A stretch of DNA of 64,000 nt, from contig MKRX01000006.1 in NCBI GenBank assembly GCA_001898035.1, positions 60,399 through 124,398 on the forward strand. The letters are read 5' to 3'. Source of the stretch: Armatimonadetes bacterium 55-13 (lineage in GTDB: Bacteria > Armatimonadota > Fimbriimonadia > Fimbriimonadales > Fimbriimonadaceae). Positions 52,406 through 60,710 of this stretch are shown here, piece after piece; the first letter of the stretch is position 1; each line of letters begins with the position of its first letter. The translations under genes and the position numbers were made by a program. A model generated the notes under the pieces. The model ran no database searches and was not told where the DNA came from. It saw only the letters and a list, made by a program, of their open reading frames with translations.

Positions 52406-52452
52406 ATATAGTCAGTGCTGCTGACTATATTGGTCAATTTAACTGACTATAT
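52406..52452. promoter_or_regulatory. MarR-type operator repeats
   Basis: ATATAGTCAG (52406-52415) and CTGACTATAT (52421-52430) form an exact inverted repeat with a 5-bp spacer. A third half-site CTGACTATAT follows at 52443-52452. They lie between the cupin and MarR genes, so MarR probably controls both. Confidence 0.8.
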
Positions 52453-52472
52453 GCAATCCTAAAAGAACAGAT

Positions 52473-52922
52473 ATGAATTCTCGGGACTCAATACCCATCG
52501 GCTCGCTCCTCCTCACCCCCGCCATTGCCGCCATTGATCGGGTGAACGACGCCCTCACCGAATCTGGATTCGCCGACATCCGCCCCGCTCACGCTCGTGC
52601 CCTGCGGTATATCGATGATCGCGGCGCCCGAATCACCGAAATGGCCGAGGCAGCCCACATGACCAAACAGAGCATGAGCAACCTCGTCGCCTACCTGGTC
52701 GCCAATGACTACCTCGACTTCGAACCCGATCCCGAGGATCAACGCGCCAAGCGAGTCGTCCTAACCTCCAAAGGCAAGAAAGTGCAGGAGTTGGCCAGCC
52801 AAACCATGAAGACAGTGGAGGCAGACTGGTCCCAATCCATCGGAGAAGACCAAATGCAAGCGCTCCGCACGCTTCTCGAACTCCTGTTCGCCAACGTTAA
52901 GCCAGCCCGGGAGGACCTCTAA
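52473..52922 (+). CDS. MarR-family transcriptional regulator
   Basis: A 149-residue winged-helix protein: HARALRYIDDRGARITEMAEAAHMTKQSMSNLVAYLVANDYLDFEPDPEDQRAKRVVLTSKG is the complete MarR DNA-binding core. Flanking helices form the dimer. No redox Cys is visible, so a small-molecule ligand is more likely than oxidant sensing. It is divergent from the cupin gene. Confidence 0.93.
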   Translation: MNSRDSIPIGSLLLTPAIAAIDRVNDALTESGFADIRPAHARALRYIDDRGARITEMAEAAHMTKQSMSNLVAYLVANDYLDFEPDPEDQRAKRVVLTSKGKKVQELASQTMKTVEADWSQSIGEDQMQALRTLLELLFANVKPAREDL

Positions 52923-52975
52923 ACGCAGATTGGGCCCGCCAAAGCGAGCCCAATCCCGAGTCAAGAAAGCACAAA

Positions 52976-53563
52976 CTACTTCTTGCTTCGCTTACGCAAG
53001 AGCGCAACTGCGCCCAATCCCAAGGCAAGCATAGAAGCTGGCTCCGGAACCGGCGCTGCCGTCGCCTCGAATTGGAGAGTAAAGGTGCCAGAGTGAATGA
53101 AGGCGTCGACCGCATCTGGATTGTCGTCAAACGCCTCGTAGATATGAAAATACAGAAGGTTGTCAGAATCCAAGATCAGCGGCAGTTCCGGATCGATGGA
53201 AGCGAGGTCGATCAGACCACCGCTAGAGTAGGTGGCGTTACCTGAGTTATCGTCATCCACACCCGGGTTTACATCGAGCCAGTCCCCGCCCGAAAAGCTT
53301 TCAAAGGAGAAGGTCGCTTCGGATAGCCAACTTGCTCCCACCGTCTCGATGTTCACGTTGTCCCATCCGATTCCGGTCATGACGAAATCCGTGTAGCCGG
53401 GGAAGAGCGAGCCGACATCTCCGACAAAATCAAAGTTGTCGGAATCGTAAATCTCATCCCAACTTTCGGTTCCCGATACATCTAGATTCACCAAAAATGT
53501 ATCGGCCGACGCGAAAGCGGCAAATGTGGAAAGACCGGCGATAAAGAGCGTTCTAAGTTTCAT
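52976..53563 (-). CDS. PEP-CTERM sorting-domain protein
   Basis: A 195-residue exported protein: signal peptide to about residue 20 (ADTFLVNL follows), an acidic beta-rich body, and a C-terminal sorting signal VPEPASMLALGLGAVALLRKR. Such tails are processed by an exosortase, which is not in the window. The body resembles no named domain. Usually these proteins are surface or extracellular-matrix components. Confidence 0.88.
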   Translation of the reverse strand: MKLRTLFIAGLSTFAAFASADTFLVNLDVSGTESWDEIYDSDNFDFVGDVGSLFPGYTDFVMTGIGWDNVNIETVGASWLSEATFSFESFSGGDWLDVNPGVDDDNSGNATYSSGGLIDLASIDPELPLILDSDNLLYFHIYEAFDDNPDAVDAFIHSGTFTLQFEATAAPVPEPASMLALGLGAVALLRKRSKK

Positions 53564-53918
53564 CGTTTCCTCTCAAACCTCAAGCAACGTTGCTAGTAAG
53601 ATTTACACCTGTTAAAAGTACGACGTTGCTTAACCTAAGGCCAATGATTTTCTTTTGCGATGAATCTATTTAGCAAATTTACTTGAATTACACAAAAATG
53701 ATGATTGCAACTGAACTTCATCATTGAAATTTCGTCTCGATAAAGTTTGCCTTCCGTTCCTTATCAATGTCCAAAGCCTCATCCGCGCATCGCTCCCCCC
53801 ACCCGCGACGTATACTAAGTTAGCGTTAACAACATCCCCGTCGTCCGATTCGACTGTTACCGCGAAGCTAACGCTCTTGCGACCGCAGGAGCCGAGCCGC
53901 TAGGCTAAGGAATAACAG
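53564..53918. promoter_or_regulatory. AT-rich divergent intergenic region with palindrome and -10 box
   Basis: This 355-bp gap holds no gene. AGCAACGTTGCT (53583-53594) is a 12-bp palindrome about 20 bp before the PEP-CTERM start, and its half ACGTTGCT recurs at 53623-53630, so a regulator site is likely. On the nadA side TATACT at 53811-53816 in the context CGTATACTAA matches the -10 region of the TlpA-like gene. Confidence 0.5.
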
Positions 53919-55094
53919 ATGTATCAGGCCCCCCTCCCGCAGGAGTACGCCGACCTCTCACCCGCAGAGGCCGATGCCCGCATCGTCGCCGCGAAGCAAA
54001 AGCTTGGCAAGAAACTCGTCATCCTGGGTCACCACTACCAGCGAGACGAAATCATCAAGCACGCCGACTACCGAGGCGACAGCTATAAACTCGCCAAAGA
54101 CGCCAACCTCCACCCCGAAGCCGATTACATCGTCTTCTGCGGCGTCCACTTCATGGCCGAAAGCGCCGACATCCTGACCCCCGACAACCAGATCGTCATC
54201 CTCCCCAACCTCGCCGCCGGCTGCTCTATGGCGGACATGGCAAACCTGTTCCAAGTCAAAAAGTGCTGGTCAGACCTAGAACGCGTTCTAAACCAAACCC
54301 CCGAACTAGCCGCCACTGCCCCCAACGCCCAACGCCCATCGCCGACCGAATCGGCACCCCACATCCCAAATCCCGCCCCCCGCATTATTCCGGTGACGTA
54401 TATCAACTCCGCCGCCAACCTCAAAGCCTTTGTCGGCGAACACGGCGGCACCGTCTGTACCTCCACCAACGCACCCACCGCCGTCGAGTGGGCGCTCCGG
54501 CAGGGAGATAAGGTCCTCTTCTTCCCGGATCAGCACCTCGGCCGCAACACCGGTGTCAAGCTCGGCTACGATCCCGAAACCGAAATGGTCGTCTGGGATC
54601 CCTTCAAGCCCTTAGGCGGCAATACCGAAGAAGCCCTCCGCCGCGCCAAGTTCATCCTCTGGAAGGGCCACTGCTCCGTCCACAAACGCTTTACCGTCGA
54701 GCAAATCGAATCCGCACGACAGACCCACCCCGACGTCCAAGTCCTCGTCCACCCCGAGTGCCCCATCGACGTCGTTCGGACCGCCGACTACAACGGATCG
54801 ACCGAGTACATCATCAAGACCGTCGAGGCATCCGCCCCCGGCTCCACCTGGGCCATCGGCACCGAGATCAACCTCGTCAACCGCCTCGCCCAAGAGCACC
54901 CTGACAAGACCATCTTCTGCCTAGACTCCCAAATCTGCCCCTGCTCCACCATGTACCGAATCCACCCCAGCTTCCTCTGCTGGGTCCTAGAGAATCTGGT
55001 CGAAGGAAACGTGGTCAACCAAGTCAAGGTCCCCGAAAAAGTCTCCCACTGGGCCAAAGAAGCCCTCCAAAAAATGCTAACCGTCTGCGCCTAA
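53919..55094 (+). CDS. nadA: Quinolinate synthase A with low-complexity insertion
   Basis: A 391-residue enzyme condensing iminoaspartate and dihydroxyacetone phosphate for NAD synthesis. The [4Fe-4S] cysteines are likely Cys102 (AAGCSMADM), Cys281 (HPECP) and Cys340/342 (SQICPCS). Other motifs are LGHHYQRDEI, TYINSAANLKAF, FFPDQHLGRNT and WKGHCSVH. Residues about 126-155 (rich in Pro, Ala, Asn and Ser, e.g. PNAQRPSPTE) interrupt the segment between LERVL and IIPVTYINS, where relatives have a short linker. No nadB or nadC is nearby. Confidence 0.95.
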   Translation: MYQAPLPQEYADLSPAEADARIVAAKQKLGKKLVILGHHYQRDEIIKHADYRGDSYKLAKDANLHPEADYIVFCGVHFMAESADILTPDNQIVILPNLAAGCSMADMANLFQVKKCWSDLERVLNQTPELAATAPNAQRPSPTESAPHIPNPAPRIIPVTYINSAANLKAFVGEHGGTVCTSTNAPTAVEWALRQGDKVLFFPDQHLGRNTGVKLGYDPETEMVVWDPFKPLGGNTEEALRRAKFILWKGHCSVHKRFTVEQIESARQTHPDVQVLVHPECPIDVVRTADYNGSTEYIIKTVEASAPGSTWAIGTEINLVNRLAQEHPDKTIFCLDSQICPCSTMYRIHPSFLCWVLENLVEGNVVNQVKVPEKVSHWAKEALQKMLTVCA

Positions 55095-55108
55095 ACCAAG
55101 TCGCCAGA

Positions 55109-55270
55109 GCGCTCCCCCTCGCCCTCGGAAGAGGGGTCCGGGGTGAGGGGGAATCCCAACGGGATTCCGTAAGCTAGCGAAGGGTTGGAAGCGCGAAGCG
55201 ATTCCTACCCTGGGTAAGCCTCACCGAGGTTAATCAGATCAGGCAAGTCCAACCCCAAGGGGGTTGCGTA
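55109..55270. repeat. Cluster of four hairpins after nadA
   Basis: Within about 160 bp there are several clean inverted repeats: TCCCCCTC/GAGGGGGA (55113-55152) enclosing CCCTC/GAGGG; AATCCC-AAC-GGGATT (55152-55166); AGGGTTGGAA/TTCCTACCCT with one mismatch (55181-55211); and AACCCC-AAG-GGGGTT (55251-55265). There is no open frame. It looks like a clustered REP-type or transposon-derived element and may also terminate nadA and lon. Confidence 0.65.
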
Positions 55271-55313
55271 TTCGCCGGTAACCCAAACCTACGAACAGGA
55301 CAGAGCCAATCCG

Positions 55314-57713
55314 CTAATTCCCAAACGGATCGTGCGCGTACGCCACCGCCCGCGCCCGACCATCCGTCTCCAACGCGATGTCCAACGCCTGCCGCAGATC
55401 CAACACTGGGTGAACCTCGATCTCCTTCAAAACGTTACTCGGCACTTCATCGAGATCCGGCTCATTCTCCCGCGGAATGATCACATGCCGAATGCCCGCC
55501 CGATGTGCCGCCAAAACCTTGTCGCGGATGCCGCCGACCGGCAAGACCTTCCCGCGCAGGGTGATCTCGCCCGTCATCGCCACATCGCTCTTCACCGCCC
55601 GCCCCGACGCCGCCGAGGCCAGTGCTACGCCAATTGTCACCCCCGCACTCGGACCGTCCTTCGGAATCGCTCCTTGAGGCACGTGAACGTGAACGTCGAA
55701 CTTGAACCCTTGTCCAATCCCCAATTCCTCACTGTTCGCCCGAACAAAGGTCAGGGCCGCCATCGCGGACTCCTTCATCACGTCGCCCAGATTGCCCGTC
55801 ATTAGCAGTTCGGGTTTGGAGGATTGCGGCTCCATCAAACTGACCTCGATCGAGATCACGTCGCCGCCCAACTCGCTCACCACCAGGCCCGTGGCCGCTC
55901 CCAGCGCGTTGGCTTCTTCCGCCATTTGCCGCTTAAATCGAGGCCGGCCCAAGAACTCCACCAAGCGAACCAAGTCCACGGAAATCTTCTTCGCCTTCCC
56001 TTCCGCCACTTGCCGCGCCGCCTTCCGGCAAACCGTCGCAATGGCCCGAGAAAGGCCGCGAACCCCCGCCTCCCGAGTGTGCTCGCGAACCACCGACTGC
56101 ACCGCCTCCTCAGAAATCGAGAATTGGTCCGGTTTCAGCCCGTGCTCCTCAATCATCCGAGGAATCAAAAACGAACGTGCGATCTGACTTCGTTCCTCGT
56201 CTGTATAGCTCGGGAACGGGATCACTTCCATGCGGTCCCGCAAGGGAGACGGAATGTTTTCCAGCAAGTTGGCCGTCGCCACAAACAGAACTTGGCTCAG
56301 GTCAAATGGCGCCTCAATATAGTGGTCGCTAAACCTTGAATTCTGCTCCGGATCAAGCGCTTCCAGCAGAGCCGCCGTCGGATCGCCGTGGTAGTCGCCT
56401 CCAAGCTTATCGATCTCGTCCAGCACCACTACCGGATTCCGAGATCCGCATTGGCGCAATCCCTGCATCAGCCGCCCCGGCATCGCCCCCACGTACGTCT
56501 TGCGATGTCCCCGGATCTCCGCCTCGTCCCGAACACCGCCTAAGGCGATCTTAACGAACTTGCGACCCATCGCGTGGGCAATCGAGCGCGCAATCGAGGT
56601 CTTCCCCACGCCGGGAGGTCCCACAAAGCAAAGGATCGGACCACGGGTTGCCCCCTTAAGTTGCCGCACCGCAAGGTGGTCTAACACCCGGGTCTTCACC
56701 TTTTCGAGCCCGAAGTGCTCGTTTTCCAACCTGGATGTAGCGTCCACTACATCCAAATAATCTTCCGTCAGCATGTTCCACGGAAGCTCAACCAGACAAT
56801 CGAGATAGTCTCGTAAGACCATCCCTTCCGGCGAGTTAGAGGGCACGCGGTCAAGACGTCGGAGTTCGGACATCGCCTTGTCGTGGGCCGATTCGTTCAT
56901 TCCGCAAGCTTCAATCCTCTCTCGGTACTCCTCGGTCTCTCCCAGACGCTGTTCCCGCACCTGAAGCTCGTTCTGAATGATCTTGAGTTGCTCGCGCAGA
57001 TAAAACTCGCGTTGACCGTCGCCCAGTTCCTTTTCCACTCGACGCCGAATGTCCGCATCCAAATCCAAAATTTGCTCTTCGCGTTTGAGAAGTTCGAACA
57101 CCCGCTCCAAACGAGTGATCACGTCCAACTCCTCAAGCAGAGACTGTTTCTCGCTCGACCGAAGCGGCAAGTGATGCGCGATCGCATCCGCCAACCGTCC
57201 GCCGCTCTCGGAATGCACCACGCTCTGCATCGCTTCCGGCGGAATCGCCTTGTTCATTCCCACCACACGGCCAAACACCTCGGTGCTTGCCCGCATCAGC
57301 GCGTCGGCGCGCAAATCCTCGTCCAAGGGCTCTTCAATCTCCTCGACCTCTGCCCAGAAGGTTCCCATTTTCGAGATCAGCTTCGTCGCTCGCGCACGCT
57401 TGAGCCCCCGCAGCACCACCCGCAAAGAGGTATCCGGCATCGGCAACGCCTGCAACGGTTCGCTCAGCGTCCCCACCGTATAGAGCCCCTCCACCTGAGG
57501 GTCTTCTTGAGACATGTCGCGCTGACTCACCACCAGCACACGCCGGTCGCCCTCCATGCTCCTGCGAACCGCTTTTAAAGAAGGTTCGCGAACCACGTTA
57601 ATGGCGTTGATGAGATGAGGAAAATGCACCGCGTCGCGCACCGGTAAAACCGGGACGAGAGTAACGGAAGCCCCGTTTTTGTCTGATTTCTCCAACAATT
57701 CTTTGCGAGACAT
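55314..57713 (-). CDS. lon: ATP-dependent Lon protease
   Basis: A 799-residue LonA protease. An N-terminal substrate-binding domain (VLPVRDAVHFPHLI) is followed by a coiled region (REFYLREQLKIIQNEL), then AAA+ motifs GPPGVGKTSIARSIA, VVVLDEIDKL and the peptidase site KDGPSAGVTIGVAL (Ser) with GKVLPVGGIRDKVLAAHRAG (Lys). It degrades misfolded and regulatory proteins. The ATG at 57713 is favoured; an upstream codon at 57752 would add 13 residues. Confidence 0.96.
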   Translation of the reverse strand: MSRKELLEKSDKNGASVTLVPVLPVRDAVHFPHLINAINVVREPSLKAVRRSMEGDRRVLVVSQRDMSQEDPQVEGLYTVGTLSEPLQALPMPDTSLRVVLRGLKRARATKLISKMGTFWAEVEEIEEPLDEDLRADALMRASTEVFGRVVGMNKAIPPEAMQSVVHSESGGRLADAIAHHLPLRSSEKQSLLEELDVITRLERVFELLKREEQILDLDADIRRRVEKELGDGQREFYLREQLKIIQNELQVREQRLGETEEYRERIEACGMNESAHDKAMSELRRLDRVPSNSPEGMVLRDYLDCLVELPWNMLTEDYLDVVDATSRLENEHFGLEKVKTRVLDHLAVRQLKGATRGPILCFVGPPGVGKTSIARSIAHAMGRKFVKIALGGVRDEAEIRGHRKTYVGAMPGRLMQGLRQCGSRNPVVVLDEIDKLGGDYHGDPTAALLEALDPEQNSRFSDHYIEAPFDLSQVLFVATANLLENIPSPLRDRMEVIPFPSYTDEERSQIARSFLIPRMIEEHGLKPDQFSISEEAVQSVVREHTREAGVRGLSRAIATVCRKAARQVAEGKAKKISVDLVRLVEFLGRPRFKRQMAEEANALGAATGLVVSELGGDVISIEVSLMEPQSSKPELLMTGNLGDVMKESAMAALTFVRANSEELGIGQGFKFDVHVHVPQGAIPKDGPSAGVTIGVALASAASGRAVKSDVAMTGEITLRGKVLPVGGIRDKVLAAHRAGIRHVIIPRENEPDLDEVPSNVLKEIEVHPVLDLRQALDIALETDGRARAVAYAHDPFGN

Positions 57714-57867
57714 GCCTAGACTGAACTTACCACTGGTTCCCAGAAACCCCACATCAATGCCCCCAAACCACTCACCATTGCGAGGACAATCCGGTAGTTA
57801 GCGGGGGCTATAGCAAGCCCGAGAGCCAGGCGGCACAACCCGGCTCCCACCCCATCATACCGAGCGC

Positions 57868-59490
57868 CTATCGCTGTGACTTCACCAGCAGCGAGAACTC
57901 ATAAGTAAGGTTCAGCGTCTTTCCAGGATCCACGTCCACCTGCCAAGTAATCTGGCTCGCCGGATTTACGTCCTTGATCCCTTTTGCCAGCTTCACCACC
58001 TTCCCATCGTGAGAAGCTACGGAGACCTCACCCGTCAGGCTCTTCGCCACCTTCATCGTCACCTTCTCCTTCTTCTGGTTGCGAATCACTAAGGTGCCTT
58101 TGATGTGGAGCCGATCATAAAGCGGCCGCTCTTCGTACATCCGCTCGTTATTGCGGTCGAGTCCGATGTACACCTTCTCCTTGATCACTCCCGGCTCGCG
58201 CTTGGACTCCTCTTCGTTCTTCTCAACCCGAATATCCAGCGCCTTCGTGATCCGAACTTCGGTCTCCGCGCCCGCCGGGGTGTAGGTCATCATGTCCTGC
58301 CCCAAAATCTGGCCGTTCTGCATCGTGGTGGCCGCGCAGGTTGTCAGGGGCTGCCCGCTCGTGTTACGGAATCGAACGCTATGCCAAACCTCGCCCGGAT
58401 CACCACTCGGGAACCGATATTCCACGTTGTCCACCACCTGGTCGTCCACCAACCAAGTGTAAATCTCCTTATAGGGAGCTTCTGCCTGGAACAGCATGTA
58501 CTGCCCCCGCTCGCCCCGTTTCAGGGTGAGGTTCTGCTTGGTGTAGAAGAACAAGTCTCCCGCCTGCATCCCCTCGCCATCCATGTCCATCGCTTCCGCC
58601 ATCGCATCGGCGGTCATTGGAGCGGCTGCCTTCTGGTTCATCATCTCGCCCGCCCGGCTTCTATTCACTGCCGCCCCACCAGCGCCGCCAAAGCCTCCTC
58701 CGCCAGCGGGACCGCTGATCGTCCCCAAAAAGGCATCGGCATTGGTCTGCATAAGCAGCGGGTCCGTAATGCCCGCAAACCGGATGTTGGGAAAGCCCGT
58801 CACGAACCGAAAATCGGCTCCCACCATGTCTTCTAAATCGTTAATCGCCGTCGCCTTGGCCGTCAAGACCAGCTTCTTCGGATCGGTAATGTCGAGCGCA
58901 AACGCCGGCGCCCACGTAATTCCCCGCTCCAGGCTCACCATAAACACCTTGCCCGCCGATTTGGTCTCGACGTCGAACCGCAAGCCTCGGACCTGAGTCT
59001 TCACTGAGGTCTCGGCCGAATAGACCAACTTCTCCTTGGACTTGATGGAGACGATGTCTTTTCGGGGAATCGTAAACTGCTCGCCCTCGTTCTCCACAAA
59101 GACCATCTCATCCGAAACCAAGATCAGCTTGCCCGTCTGCCAGACCCGCTTGTTCTCTGGCATCGAGACCTCGAACGAGAGCACCTTCCCCTTATTCGCG
59201 GAAAGGATCGCGCTCAACGTCCCGTACTCCACCTTGACCTTCTGCTCGACCTCATTGAGCGAGTTGACCACTTCTTTCAGCTTCGTCCCGTCGCTCGCCG
59301 TAATCCAAACCGTCCCCAGCGACCCATCGGGAATCTGCTTCACCAGATACTGCCCGCTCGTCGGAGTATCCATCTCACGCAATACCACGACGTATCCGTT
59401 CTTAAACATCGAGGCGCCGACGATCTTCATCTTCGCCTCCGTCGGAGTCCCCACCAATGCGAGGCTGGCTGCAATTAAACTAGAAAACAT
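57868..59490 (-). CDS. Secreted DUF4139-like protein, unknown function
   Basis: A 540-residue exported protein with a signal peptide and GGAGGT just before the ATG at 59490. The body is beta-rich with YQ-type spacing as in DUF4139/mucoidy-inhibitor-like proteins (WAPAFALDITDPKKLVLTAKATAINDLEDM; ITWQVDVDPGKTLNLTYEFSLLV at the end). A Gly/Ala-rich linker near residue 265 (SGPAGGGGFGGAGGAAV) splits it in two. The family has no firm function. It lies alone beside tspO. Confidence 0.7.
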   Translation of the reverse strand: MFSSLIAASLALVGTPTEAKMKIVGASMFKNGYVVVLREMDTPTSGQYLVKQIPDGSLGTVWITASDGTKLKEVVNSLNEVEQKVKVEYGTLSAILSANKGKVLSFEVSMPENKRVWQTGKLILVSDEMVFVENEGEQFTIPRKDIVSIKSKEKLVYSAETSVKTQVRGLRFDVETKSAGKVFMVSLERGITWAPAFALDITDPKKLVLTAKATAINDLEDMVGADFRFVTGFPNIRFAGITDPLLMQTNADAFLGTISGPAGGGGFGGAGGAAVNRSRAGEMMNQKAAAPMTADAMAEAMDMDGEGMQAGDLFFYTKQNLTLKRGERGQYMLFQAEAPYKEIYTWLVDDQVVDNVEYRFPSGDPGEVWHSVRFRNTSGQPLTTCAATTMQNGQILGQDMMTYTPAGAETEVRITKALDIRVEKNEEESKREPGVIKEKVYIGLDRNNERMYEERPLYDRLHIKGTLVIRNQKKEKVTMKVAKSLTGEVSVASHDGKVVKLAKGIKDVNPASQITWQVDVDPGKTLNLTYEFSLLVKSQR

Positions 59491-59599
59491 TCGTACCTCC
59501 GTCTTCTCCGATGGGTCGGACGAACGGCCAAACCCAAGGTTCCGCCCCAATCGGAAACAACCTACGAAGAATTCAGGTCAAGATAGTGGAATCGCGATC

Positions 59600-60172
59600 A
59601 TGGATGACGTCACCACCCCACCCGAAGAGAAAAAGAGTCACATCGTCTCTTTCCTTGCCTGCGCCACCCTCTGCTACCTCGTGGCATTCATCGGCAGCCA
59701 AGGCACCTTCCAGGGATTGCAAGGCTGGTACCAAGCCGTCAACAAGCCATCCATCACCCCACCCAGTTGGATCTTCGCCCCCGTGTGGACCGTCCTGTAC
59801 GCCCTGATGAGCATCTCTCTCTGGCAAATCTGGCGCGCCGAGCCCTCCAAACGCAAATCCCTCGCCCTCACCCTCTTCGCCGTCCAACTGGTCCTCAACG
59901 GCCTCTGGAGTTGGATCTTCTTCGCCTGGCAAAAACTCCCCCTCGCCTTTGGCGAAGTCGTCCTCCTCGACTGCGCCATCCTCGCCACCGTCGTCGTCGC
60001 CAATAAGGTCCGCGCCTCCGCCTCCCTCCTCCTCATCCCCTACCTCGCCTGGACCCTCTTCGCCACCCTCCTCACCTACGGATTCTGGAAAGCCAACCCC
60101 TCCACCGCCACCGAGGGCCAAAACATCAAAATCAACCTAGACGACCAATCCCCCACCGCCATTGATAACTGA
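59600..60172 (+). CDS. tspO: TspO/MBR-family membrane protein
   Basis: A 190-residue protein with five predicted membrane helices. Conserved features include the KPSITPPSWIFAPVWTVLYALM loop after helix 1 and the NGLWSWIFFAWQKLPLAFGEVVLLD segment. TspO proteins bind tetrapyrroles and help degrade or move porphyrins. The N-terminal extension of about 15 residues and a charged C-terminal tail are extra. ATG at 59600 was chosen; a GTG 14 bases earlier is possible. Confidence 0.92.
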   Translation: MDDVTTPPEEKKSHIVSFLACATLCYLVAFIGSQGTFQGLQGWYQAVNKPSITPPSWIFAPVWTVLYALMSISLWQIWRAEPSKRKSLALTLFAVQLVLNGLWSWIFFAWQKLPLAFGEVVLLDCAILATVVVANKVRASASLLLIPYLAWTLFATLLTYGFWKANPSTATEGQNIKINLDDQSPTAIDN

Positions 60173-60637
60173 GCCAACGTGGAAACCGGCTCGCCGGCGC
60201 TCACTCAGTACTCAACGCTCAAGCGCTCTGAAAGTCGTGAACGGGGTCCCACGCTAACCAAACCACTCACCTGCCTATCCACTTGATCGAGAATGCCCAA
60301 AGGCAAGCAGTGAACATTGATTCCCGGCCGGAATGGATGCACAACCCACGTTCGGACAAATCGATAACAATCGCAAAGCGAAATGTAGGCGGCGTTCCCC
60401 CGCCCTGAATGCGACCGAACTCAAAAGCGCTCCTTCCAAAAACCGATCGCTCGATGCCTCAGGGTGATGGCCCTAAGGCTTTCATCCGGCCACCGGCAGG
60501 GTGTAGTCGTGGGAGGGGTCCCACGCTGAGCGCTACCAACACCTGAACGCCCTGTTAAGACACGGATCACCCATAAAAAGCGCCAGATGAAAGCCCTAGG
60601 AGCATGACCGCTCTCAATTCGCATACCTAAACGGAAT
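60173..60637. repeat. Gene-free region with inverted-repeat element
   Basis: No convincing gene was found in this stretch. CCTAAGGCTTTCATC (60472-60486) and GATGAAAGCCCTAGG (60586-60600) are inverted repeats differing at one of 15 positions; flanking bases also match loosely. Between them GTGGGA-GGGG-TCCCAC (60509-60524) forms a hairpin. GGGGTCCCACGCT occurs twice, near 60244 and 60516. The layout suggests a non-coding mobile or REP-like element of about 130 bp. Confidence 0.6.
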
Positions 60638-60706
60638 TCAATGCGCCAAAGCCTCCGGCAACGCCGCCAAGACATCGCTGGGCATCGCCCGACAAGACTC
60701 CTGCCT
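60638..60706 (-). pseudogene. Fragment of a third copy of the QES-family gene
   Basis: On the minus strand, bases 60703 down to 60638 read QESCRAMPSDVLAALPEALAH then stop. This aligns with QESSRPMPEVVRENLPLLSA near the N-terminus of the two intact genes upstream. There is no start codon or signal peptide, and the frame is shifted relative to the preceding gene. It begins a few bases after that gene's stop, so it looks like the remains of a tandem copy. Confidence 0.7.
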
Positions 60707-60710
60707 CAAT

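Noticed and set aside
60421..60675. An 84-residue minus-strand open frame
   Set aside because: It crosses the inverted-repeat element and the paralog fragment in a different frame; the Arg/Trp-rich sequence looks non-coding.
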